Of a stretch of 11,783 nucleotides of DNA, positions 1-7,055 are shown in pieces. The stretch is from Acanthamoeba lenticulata (Eukaryota; Discosea; Longamoebia; Acanthamoebidae). The stretch spans positions 1 through 11,783 of the forward strand of contig NAVB01002571.1 of assembly GCA_002179805.1 (NCBI GenBank). The letters are read 5' to 3'. The first letter of the stretch is position 1. Each line of letters begins with the position of its first letter. The notes below the pieces were generated by a model. It did not search any database. It was not told the origin of the DNA and saw nothing but the letters and a program-made list of their open reading frames with translations. The position numbers were made by a program, and so were the translations under genes.

Positions 1-1295
1 TCCTTGAGGAACTCTCTTGCAAAACCTCGATACGCGTTGGGTGAGTAGATGCACTCAGTGGAAAAATAATCCAGCTTCTTGAAGTAGGCATACCTGTTCA
101 TCCCCCCCTCCCCTCTCTGTTGTTGGCGGTGATCACCCTTCTTGTGGTGTGTGAGAAAGAGGGCGCAAAAAAGCACGTACATGACAATTTCTTTTTCGTA
201 GGTGTATTTGAAGGGCTTGCAACGTGGGAGCGTGCCCTTGCTACCTGTCACGATGTCTACGCACCGTCGTAAACGAGACGAGTCTCCGCGCAGAACTAAG
301 AATGCGTGTGTCCGTGCACGCGTCAACGCACATGTAAAGTGTACACATGCATGTTCTCCTGACAGATGGTAACCGTCGAGCTCAAAGGAGAAAAACAGGG
401 AAAGCAGGGCTCGTACGATTCATCAACACCGTCTCGGCAATATCATCAGCATTATGGCCCGTAACGATCTTATCTGCCTTCATGATGATCGCGCCTCGGT
501 CAAGGGCCTGCCGCCGGAAGACGCCGCAGAAAGTGCCTGTTTGTGGTGACCCCATCACGAGTTATTGATGGTGACCAAAAAGGAGCAGTATTGGTACGGG
601 AATTTACGTACAGTTATTTCGAAGTCCAATCACACGGACAATATCGTCCATGGACCAGCCATAGAGGTCCTTGTAGGACAGGATCTGCCTCCCCGAAAGG
701 TCCCAGGTTTAGCTCGCGTCGAGCGATCCAAGTGAAGTGACATGGGAAATGGTCACCTTAAGTGGCAATTGGTACTGTTCCTTGTTTCTCTTCACGGTCT
801 GAGCCAAGGCAAGACCCCACCACCAGGAAGGAATGAATAAACGTAGCTACAAAATAGAAATAAAGAAAAATAAATGCAAAAAGGAATAGCTTATGCGACA
901 CACACACACACACACCTCAAGAGAGTCGTCTCGGTAGCCCGTGATGCCTTCGTCAATTGACAATAAAAAGAGATCGAGGCCGTAGTCGTGTCTTGCGTTG
1001 AGAGTGGTTAAAACGTGCGCCAAAACGGTGGAATCTGCCAGCACCCGACGCAGTGTGAGTGCGCTGTGCATAGTTTGAAATAGGACTGACTGGGCGGTAC
1101 CTCACCTTTGCCCCCACTGGCTGCAATGGCCACACGCTCTCCTCTATGAAAAAGATGATTATCCACAATTGTCTGATGCACCTCATCTTCAAACACAGAA
1201 AAGAAGCACTCCTTGCATATCATCTCCGACGTTTTAGGGCGCTTGATGATGGCCCTCTTTTCACGACAAAGGCAGCAGCATCGAGCTGATGCCAT
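1..1295 (-). CDS. NCS6: Cytosolic tRNA 2-thiolation protein NCS6/CTU1, C-terminus cut by window edge
   Basis: Adenylating subunit of the Ncs6-Ncs2 (CTU1-CTU2) complex, which in this family thiolates U34 of cytosolic tRNAs for Lys, Glu and Gln using sulfur from Urm1. Minus-strand exons: 1295-1106, 1034-916, 798-757, 684-612, 536-417, 295-181 and 93-1 (continuing outside). All introns (71, 117, 72, 75, 121, 87 nt) are GT-AG and all phases agree, giving about 250 residues of the usual ~350. Visible landmarks: zinc-type pairs C7/C10 and C27/C30; ATP-pyrophosphatase P-loop SGGKDS at 60-65; [20 protein letters not shown] near 83-102; NNCTFC with C142 and C145; [11 protein letters not shown] at 168-178; and [11 protein letters not shown] with C234. 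In the family three conserved cysteines bind a 4Fe-4S cluster, and C142, C145 and C234 fit that role (inference). The ATG at 1295 gives the expected short N-terminus before the first CxxC. Identification is very secure; exon ends are deduced by eye. Confidence 0.95.
898..915. repeat. (CA)n microsatellite containing the NCS6 intron 2 donor
   Basis: On the minus strand the exon ends DDSLE and the intron begins GTGTGTGTGTGTGTGTGTCG. The splice donor (915-914) is the first GT of the repeat. Confidence 0.85.
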
Positions 1296-1374
1296 GGCTC
1301 GCGAGGAATAAAAGAAAATGAAAAAAAATAAAAAAAAAGTATTGTTAGTGCTGAATTTTTTTAAAGCCATCAAG
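1296..1374. promoter_or_regulatory. Compact divergent promoter region between NCS6 and the F-box/MORN gene
   Basis: Only 79 bp separate the two start codons, so both 5' UTRs and any core promoter must lie here or overlap the neighbouring exons. The sequence holds an 8-bp palindrome CTCGCGAG at 1298-1305, a long A-rich stretch at about 1310-1338 and a T-run at about 1357-1363. No TATA box can be assigned with confidence. An in-frame upstream ATG at 1318 would add 19 Lys/hydrophobic residues to the plus-strand protein. I prefer 1375 because the F-box begins almost at once after it. A shared bidirectional promoter is inference from spacing. Confidence 0.5.
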
Positions 1375-3535
1375 ATGGAATCTGGAGGGGACGAGTTGCC
1401 TCCCGAAGTAATGTTGCGCATCTTCTACAATCTCGAATGCCAAGATTTGCTTTTAAGGGCAGGTGCGCATCAGTGCCTTTCGCGTGGGCCCTTAATAACA
1501 CCTGACCCCCCCCCCCTCTCTTCCTGCCTACTTGCAGCGCTGACGTGCAGGCAGTGGTGGAACTTATCGCACGACGAACATCTTTGGTGCAAAAGCCCGG
1601 GCCTCCCGGTAGAGGTGCCTGCTGAGGTTGTCTCTGAAGCTGTTTATTGTGCTTGGCAGGCACCGCTTGTGCGAGCGTGACGTTGGCCACATTTCGTTGC
1701 TCGACCTCCTTCGGCCAGAAGTGGGAGAAAGAACAGCAACGCACAATGAAGGGGACAAGCGTCATGCTTCTACACAACAGGCTACCTTTGTTCAAGCCAA
1801 GCCTTCAGACAGGTAACCATAGCTTGTTTGGCCCAAGATATCAGTTCCTTCCCTCTTGCTTGCTCGTCCTCTGCATCTCACGCTCTTGATTGCATGTCAA
1901 TCGCCAGTTCGTGGCAGTGGTTGTGGCGTGTGCACAATGTAAGTACCCAGAAGCTTGAGGAAGGGAAGAGCAGGAAAGCAAACTTATAGCCTTGGCTGAT
2001 TTATGTTAACGGTCTGTGCAGGTAAAAGCAACGGGCGGTCCCTTCACGGGGATCGGGTATGGCGCCAGTATGACCAGTAACAGCAGCAGCAGTGGCGGCA
2101 GTCCAGAGGCCAAAGTCTGGCAGTATTGTGGTGAATGGAAAGGTTGCTCTACCATTTCTACTCCATTTTCTAGTCTTTTCGGAGTGCTGCGCTGATCTAT
2201 CCACACCGCCCATCCAACCCACTACTTTCATTTATTGTTTACCCCCCCCCGGGGCCGCCTTTCTTTCACTCATGCTTTCGGACGTGGTGTATAGACGGTA
2301 AGAGGCATGGATACGTATGCAGAACCCACTTTCTTTCCTTCTTCTTCTGTCATTGACGCGCGGTATGTGTGTGTGTGTGTTGGTCTTGCGGTGTGTGTAG
2401 GGCAAGTGCATATGGTACGCACACATCGATTTCCGACTTTAGCATGCGCTTGTGGAAGGATTAACGAAAGTGCCCTCCCACTCTGGCTTCTTCAATTAAT
2501 TGACACAGGAGCAACGGGACCTGGTATCATGGTAATTGCGCAGATGACCCTCGCCAAACCACCTTCTTCAACTCCCTTCCCCATGCTTTAGATCTCTAGT
2601 TGATGCCGGTGAATCTGGCTGGCCACGGGTCAGCCCTGATGTCTGATGATGGTGAGGTGCAGGGCAGTGGGAAAATGACACTCGACATGGGTATGGGAGA
2701 ATTGCTTGGAAGGGTGGCGGCTACTATGAGGGCTTCTGGCGGGACGGCTTTCAGGATGGCTTTGGTACCCTCCATACCAGGTACCGAGATGTCCATCTCG
2801 TTTAAAAGGTATTGTAGTTTTCTCACTCTGCTTTCAACTTGACCTGGATTCAACACAGGAATGAGTTTACCTTCCAGGGCAATTGGTCAAAGTATGTTGT
2901 ACTGCTTTTCTTGTTTTTTTCCTTTTTTTTTCGTTCTTACCTATGAGTTGTTCCACCACCAGGAACGAGCTCAATGGTGAAGGCACCAAATTTTGGTTTG
3001 AGAACGGCAAGCGAGAATGCTACACGGGAATGTTCCAGCATACCAAGGTACTGCATGTTTCTGTTTGGCGCCTTGATCCCTTGGAGCTGCTAACCACCGA
3101 GCCTAAATTTAGGCTGATGGGTATGGGCACCGTGAGTATGGTAATGGTGCTACCTATGATGGATTCTATCGTCAAGATCGCCGAGTTGGTTTTGGTGTCT
3201 TCACCTGGCCCTCTCATCATCAGTTTGCTGGTATTTGGCAGGTATGTTTACTTGCTTAACAATAGCACTTCCTTTGTGCTGACATCCTGTGCAGGTTGGC
3301 CGTCAGCAAGGGCGACTGATTTGCCCGAATGGCCAGGAGTTTGAACAAGCATGGAGAGGTACTAGCTCCCAACAAGTTGCCCTTGGGTAAATGCTCACGC
3401 TTATTATTTTACCATCTTTCAGAAGACAAAATGCAAATGAATGAATTGCATGTTGCTGGTGAAGTGGAAGTGTTTGATGGTAAGATCTGTGATGGGCTGA
3501 CCTGGATCCAAAAGCAGAAAGCCTCTTTTTTTTGA
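1375..3535 (+). CDS. F-box and MORN-repeat protein, 14 exons with several micro-exons
   Basis: Probable substrate adaptor of an SCF (Skp1-cullin-F-box) ubiquitin ligase; target unknown. Exons: 1375-1462, 1538-1586, 1660-1812, 1908-1938, 2022-2142, 2295-2314, 2401-2414, 2509-2531, 2663-2780, 2859-2885, 2963-3047, 3113-3241, 3295-3358, 3423-3535. Every junction is GT-AG and the phases close to 345 codons (344 aa). Residues 6-55 form an F-box ([13 protein letters not shown], then [20 protein letters not shown]). SSWQWLWRV at about 97-105 is a typical post-F-box segment. A Ser/Gly-rich linker follows at 122-134, then MORN repeats from about 141 to 300 ([70 protein letters not shown]). No transmembrane segment is visible. 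The last exon may itself be spliced (see 3480-3542), giving 331 aa ending at 3559. It is divergent from NCS6 and convergent with BMS1. Domain calls are strong; individual micro-exons are inferred from MORN periodicity. Confidence 0.82.
1463..1537 (+). other. Intron 1 of the F-box/MORN gene, 75 nt, in frame and stop-free
   Basis: Phase-1 GT-AG intron that splits the F-box between helix-like segments (after DLLLRA, before ALTCRQWW). It contains an 11-C run at 1506-1516. Its length is a multiple of three and it has no stop in the reading frame, so retention would insert 25 residues into the F-box without frameshift. Removal restores a standard F-box spacing, which is why I treat it as an intron. 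Confidence 0.75.
2366..2380 (+). repeat. (GT)n microsatellite in intron 6 of the F-box/MORN gene
   Basis: About seven GT units inside intron 2315-2400. A second short GT run lies at 2391-2398, directly before the acceptor TAG and the 14-nt exon, so the usual pyrimidine tract is replaced by TG-rich sequence. Confidence 0.8.
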
Positions 3536-3542
3536 GCATCAG
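3480..3542 (+). other. Possible optional last intron of the F-box/MORN gene
   Basis: The donor GTAAGA follows codon base 1 after VFD, a CTGAC branch-like word sits at 3497-3501, an 8-T tract at 3526-3533 and an acceptor CAG at 3540-3542. Splicing would replace the 18-residue tail by AREIH and move the stop to 3557-3559. Without splicing the frame ends at 3533-3535. Signals are good, but protein similarity cannot decide between the two ends. Confidence 0.4.
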
Positions 3543-3559
3543 CTAGGGAGATCCATTAA

Positions 3560-3970
3560 ACGGGCAAACATGCTAAATGCGTCTTTGGGGATGGGTAGAA
3601 AAACTCAACAAACGTGATGACCACAACCAAAGAGATTGTTCGTCCTCTTGGAACTGATGTTCACTGGTGTCACCACTTGGGGGGAGGGTGGAAGAAGACT
3701 CGCCCAAGTTTTCAGGACATCTTCCACGCCCAGCACATCATCTTGAAGCTGGTTTTTGTGTGCCCATAGTTCGTGTCATGAGGGGCAATGACTGGTTTTA
3801 TGAGTAAATAATAAGTGCAAAACGACTGAGCTTTCTTCTAAAACGCGTGGAAACACATAAAACCAGCAAAAAAGGAGTTTTTGCTCGTTTTATGGACAGC
3901 TAACTTGTAAATCGTTCGTGTTACAAGTTTAACATCTGTGTTTTGTGTGGCATGAACGTTTCACTGTGAC
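3560..3970. other. Gene-free 3' flank of the F-box/MORN gene
   Basis: No open frame of note and no recognisable RNA gene. It probably contains the 3' UTR and polyadenylation region. The only clear structure is the hairpin at 3856-3894. Confidence 0.5.
3856..3894. repeat. Inverted repeat, 17-bp arms with one mismatch and 5-nt loop
   Basis: Arms 3856-3872 and 3878-3894 are complementary at 16 of 17 positions (CATAAAACCAGCAAAAA against its partner), with loop AGGAG. It lies about 320 bp past the plus-strand stop. It could be a transcript hairpin near the 3' end or a small mobile-element relic; nothing here decides. Confidence 0.75.
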
Positions 3971-4065
3971 ATGGGTCCACTTGCAATAATCGCAATAATC
4001 GCAATTTTCTTGCGAAAAAATTGCAATCTTCTTGCGAGATAAACGCGTTTACAACGCAGGGCCAA
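3971..4065 (+). repeat. Short copy of the CGCAA/TTGCG repeat block
   Basis: Starts at the border word ATGGGTCC (3971-3978), runs through tandem GCAATAATC units and TTGCGAAAAAATTGCAA, and ends in CGCAGGGCCAA. Positions 3991-4065 match 5964-6038 at 74 of 75 bases in the same orientation. Confidence 0.85.
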
Positions 4066-4091
4066 CTTGAGTTTTCCATAAGATCTTGGTG

Positions 4092-4474
4092 CAGCTAGGT
4101 TAATTCAAGTCGTCCCATTTTTTACAAATCGTGCTGGCTGTTCTGACCAACACAACAACCAGATGATTCACTCATACCACCATGACCAGCATCCAAAGGT
4201 GAACATTTTTTGGTCAAGCACCACTTGTCTCTGGCATCGTACAGACGAGTTTTCCTATCAACAATGTCAGGAATGCGTGCATTCTGATCATTGTTTTAGC
4301 GGAAAACTCGCATGAGCGTTGTCAGAAGGTAAACCATGCCCGATTAAAAGCTGTCTGAAACCAGAAAGGGATCATGGTGGTATGTGTCTTGCTTGCTGTT
4401 CTTATATTTTGGAAGGGGGGAGGGGGCGGCCAGCACAATTTGTGAAAAATGGACGACTTGAATAAACCTAGCTA
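4092..4474 (+). mobile_element. MITE-like non-autonomous DNA transposon, copy A (383 bp)
   Basis: Terminal inverted repeats of about 45 bp: the left end starts CAGCTAGG followed by ATTCAAGTCGTCCCATTTTT, and the right end is its complement, closing with GAATAAACCTAGCTA. The right flank is TA (4475-4476); the left flank is TG, consistent with a decayed TA target duplication. There is no coding capacity inside. Length equals copy C exactly. TA flanks and CAG ends resemble Tc1/mariner-type MITEs; the superfamily is inference. Confidence 0.8.
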
Positions 4475-4810
4475 TACTGTAAGGCAAAAACGACATCGCA
4501 CCACCCCAGCACCTACAGCCCCCTCTGCTTTGACCAATCCCCTAACCAGTTAAGTGGGAAGAATTGTCTTTTGTACAACCAGGAGAAGCAGCAAAATCTA
4601 CTATTGGCAAGTTTTGGAAGCTTGTTATATAGAAGAAACATATCAATGATTGTTCCAATTATTCAATAATATGTTCAAAACCATGGTGATAGCATGTCAA
4701 TACTTTTTTTTACTCTGATGAGGAAAGAAACATATGATGATGTAGAAGCAGAAAAACAACTTGTTTGTGCTGGTTATAAAGATGTAAAAAGTAGTGTCGT
4801 CTCCCTCACC
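4475..4810. other. AT-rich gene-free spacer between MITE copy A and the CGCAA arrays
   Basis: No coding region or RNA gene is supported. A 65-codon plus-strand frame (4694-4891) runs into the tandem array and its C-terminus is just translated repeat, so I do not call it. Confidence 0.5.
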
Positions 4811-4956
4811 TGCGTTTATAACAAACGCAATAAACGCAATAAACGCGATAAACGCAATAAACGCAAGCGGAACGCAATAAACGCAAGCTGAACGCAATAA
4901 ACGCAACTCAAATGCAACAAACGCAAGTACTTGCGTTTGGCTTGCGTTTATTGCGG
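4811..4956. repeat. Tandem array of 9-bp AAACGCAAT units with strand switch
   Basis: Repeated CGCAATAAA words read on the plus strand up to about 4928 and then as the complement (TTGCGTTTGG, TTGCGTTTATTGCG). The turn is a perfect 22-bp palindrome, 4918-4939, centred on AAGTACTT. In translation the array gives Asn-Ala-Ile or Ile-Ala-Phe repeats, which explains spurious short frames on both strands. Confidence 0.88.
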
Positions 4957-4958
4957 AG

Positions 4959-5150
4959 ATGGGTCCAAAATTGCAATAAACGCAATAAACGCAGTTGACA
5001 CCACGCGTTTATTGCGTTTGTGTTGCGATGGCGTTGCAAGTGAAACGCAATAAACGCGTTGCGTTTGCTTTGCGTTTACATCGCGAGTAAAACGCGTTGG
5101 TTGCGTTTGTGTTGTGGGTACCTTGCGTTTCAGTTGTGTTTGCAACATGC
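4959..5150. repeat. Second CGCAA/TTGCG array beginning at the ATGGGTCC border
   Basis: Opens with ATGGGTCC (4959-4966), then CGCAATAAACG units, and then many TTGCGTTT words on the opposite strand, becoming degenerate near 5150. It carries no plausible gene. Confidence 0.8.
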
Positions 5151-5782
5151 CCTTCACACGTTGTGGTGCTAAAACAAACGTTTTATTGTCGTTTTTTTTT
5201 GGTCGCACACACAAAAAAGACTGGAGGCGCAAGAAGGGGGAGGCAGGTAAGAGAAAGCAACAAGGCGGCAACACTGTGAGTTCCAACAAAGTACTAGAAG
5301 AGGCGTATGTGTCGGTTGGCTGTTATTCGGCAGCAGCACCTGTCCAAAGCGGGAAGAGGTGGTCGGGGTGTGGTGTACACAAGGCGGTGGTAGAACAGAC
5401 AAATGGCGGAGTTGGCGGGTGCGCCTGCTTGCACCCCTCCCCCCCGCAAAGCTCCTGTTGAACAACCAACCAATTGCCAAGACAGAGCCCTGCCGGCTTG
5501 ACCCTGAAGATGCGCCAGAGGTGTCTATTTGGAAGGGGACAAACAGCACTGTTTTAGCCTCTGCCGCCCCTTTCTGCCACAAGACCAAGGTCTCAAGAGA
5601 GGCGTAAATTGGTACGAAGTTGGTGCTGGGGCGTTGAAGCATTAGTGCTTGCGGGGGAGGCGCGTTGGTCCATTTTGTAGTGCTGGGGGGGTAGAAGCAC
5701 AGGTCCATATCGTAGTGCTGGCGGTGAGGAGGCGTTGACACTGAGGGCGTTGACATATTCAAGGGGTTTGGCAATGTGTAAG
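5151..5782. other. GC-richer spacer between the two repeat arrays, no recognised gene
   Basis: Open frames exist (a 216-codon minus frame at 5169-5819 and a 115-codon plus frame at 5114-5461), but both start inside the CGCAA arrays, are Ser/Pro/Thr or basic low-complexity, and show no domain I recognise. A weak tandem similarity exists between 5667-5686 and 5702-5721 (17 of 20 bases, 35-bp period). It may be the interior of a larger repeat element bounded by the two arrays. I cannot support a gene. Confidence 0.4.
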
Positions 5783-6076
5783 TCGCGTTTGAGTTGCGTT
5801 CATTGCGTTTGAGTTGCATTCACGTTCAAATTGCGTTTATTGCGTTCAACTTGCGTTCATTGCGTTCGACTTGCGTTCGACTTGCGTTTGGCTTGCAATT
5901 TTTCTGTGAAAAAATCGCAATAAACGCAACAATCGCAATTTTTCTGCGAAAAAAAGCTATTAACGCAATAATCGCAATTTTCTTGCGAAAAAATTGCAAT
6001 CTTCTTGAGAGATAAACGCGTTTACAACGCAGGGCCAAACGCGATTATTGCGATTATAGCAATTATTGCGTTTTTC
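5783..6076. repeat. Third CGCAA/TTGCG array, with 75-bp near-identical block
   Basis: Dense TTGCGTT words (TTGAGTTGCG, TTCATTGCG), then CGCAATAAACGCAACAATCG and TTTTTCTGCGAAAAAA units. Block 5964-6038 matches 3991-4065 at 74 of 75 positions. The right end carries the border word ATGGGTC in complement (6077-6083), right next to MITE copy B. Confidence 0.88.
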
Positions 6077-6087
6077 GACCCATGTCC

Positions 6088-6317
6088 AAACAATGATCGG
6101 AATGCTTGCATTCTTGACATTGTTGACAGGAAAACTCGTCTGTACGATGCTGGAGACAAGTGGTGCTTGGACAAGAGATGTTCACCTTTGGGCACTGGTC
6201 ATGGTGGAATGCGTGAATCTTCTGGTTGATACATGTGAATCTGGTAGTTTTGCGGTTGGTCAAAACTGATGGCACGATTTGTAAAAAATGGGACGACTTG
6301 AATTATGATCCTAGCTG
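6088..6317 (-). mobile_element. Truncated MITE copy B, reverse orientation
   Basis: On the minus strand it matches the left half of copies A and C: CAGCTAGG near the end at 6317, then CAAGTCGTCCCATTTTTTAC, through GAGTTTTCCTGTCAACAATG to GATCATTGTTT. It stops abruptly at 6088, four bases from the array border GACCCAT (6077-6083). The outer end has the TA flank (6318-6319). It has about 25 extra bases relative to copy C near 6220, from a duplicated AGATTCAC-type segment. The other half of the element is absent here. Confidence 0.8.
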
Positions 6318-6369
6318 TACAAACGCCCCCAGAGGCAAGCAACTGTATTCTGGCTTTAATAACAGCTCA

Positions 6370-6455
6370 ATCAAGTGTCTTTGGCATCATACGGACAAGT
6401 TTTCCTGTCTGCAGATCATTGTTTGGCCGATATCCTGCATAAGTGTTGTCCAAAG
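6370..6455 (+). mobile_element. Relic of the same MITE family (copy D)
   Basis: Degenerate similarity to the middle of copy C: GTGTCTTTGGCATCATACGG, then AAGTTTTCCTG, an internal deletion, then GATCATTGTTTGGCCG and a GTGTTGTC word. No terminal repeats remain. Confidence 0.6.
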
Positions 6456-6524
6456 CATTACTGAGTGGGATATCTGGCAATATTGCCTTACCACCCCTTG
6501 TTGAACATGTTCCGCTGAGTTGTA

Positions 6525-6907
6525 CAGCTAGCATTATTCAAGTCGTCCCATTTTTTACAAATCGTGCCGGCCGTTTGGACCAACCCCAAAACTCGAAGAT
6601 TAACGCATACCACCATGACCGGCATCCAAAGCTGAACATCTTTTGTCCGGGCATCACTTGTCTTTGGCCTCGTACAGACGAGTTTTCCTGACAACAATGT
6701 CAAGAATGCAAGCATTCCGATCATTGTTTAGCGGAAAACTCGCATGAGCGTTGTCAGAAGGTGGCCACGCTCGATCAAAAGCTATCTAAAACAACAAGAG
6801 GATCATGGTGGTATGTGTCTTGTCTGCCGTTCTTGTGTTTCGGAAAGGGGGGAGGGGGCGGCTGACACGATTTGTAAAAAATGGGACGACTTGAATAAAC
6901 CTAGCTG
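6525..6907 (+). mobile_element. MITE-like element, copy C (383 bp), best preserved
   Basis: Ends CAGCTAG (6525) and CTAGCTG (6907) are flanked on both sides by TA (6523-6524, 6908-6909), the target duplication expected of Tc1/mariner-type insertion. The inverted arms of about 45 bp share ATTCAAGTCGTCCCATTTTT. The internal sequence aligns to copy A throughout in the same orientation, including the GGAAAGGGGGGAGGGGGCGG stretch near the right arm. It ends about 150 bp past the BMS1 stop and may lie in that gene's 3' UTR. Confidence 0.87.
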
Positions 6908-7055
6908 TAATCCAAATGAAAATATTGACATGATGTGATATATGCTCATAATTCACGCTTGATTATAATTCCCATTTCAGAGTTGAAAATAGGAAGAAAA
7001 GAAAGACCAATTGTCAAAAAATAAATTCTGATAAATGATCGAATTAACCAGGGTC

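Noticed and set aside
1318..1374. Upstream in-frame ATG for the F-box/MORN protein
   Set aside because: The added Lys/hydrophobic stretch comes from the A/T-rich promoter region and does not resemble an F-box N-terminus. It is kept only as an alternative start.
1587..1680. Read-through of the F-box frame to a stop at 1680 (SPGLPVEVP...)
   Set aside because: Splicing at 1586/1660 gives HLWHRLCERD, a typical F-box end, and keeps the frame open into the MORN exons.
2172..2303. Acceptor at 2172 giving an exon that reads VFSECCADL...
   Set aside because: It breaks the MORN pattern (GEWK must be followed by DGKxHGxG) and leads into a poly-C tract; the acceptor at 2294 restores the motif exactly.
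5169..5819. 216-codon minus-strand open frame in the spacer
   Set aside because: It begins inside the TTGCG array, is Ser/Pro/Thr-rich with no domain I recognise, and overlaps an equally open plus frame. Repeat-driven lack of stops explains it better than a gene.
5794..6038. Short frames on both strands coding Ile-Ala-Phe or Asn-Ala-Ile repeats
   Set aside because: They are direct translations of the 9-bp CGCAATAAA array and are equally open on both strands.
6066..6724. Frames of 65-92 codons over the MITE copies
   Set aside because: They do not keep the same frame between copies and contain no transposase motif; the elements look non-coding.
4092..6907. Copies A and C as terminal repeats (LTR-like) of one 2.8-kb element
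   Set aside because: Each copy has its own inverted ends, and copy C its own TA flanks, and no reverse transcriptase or integrase lies between them. Two independent MITE insertions explain them better.
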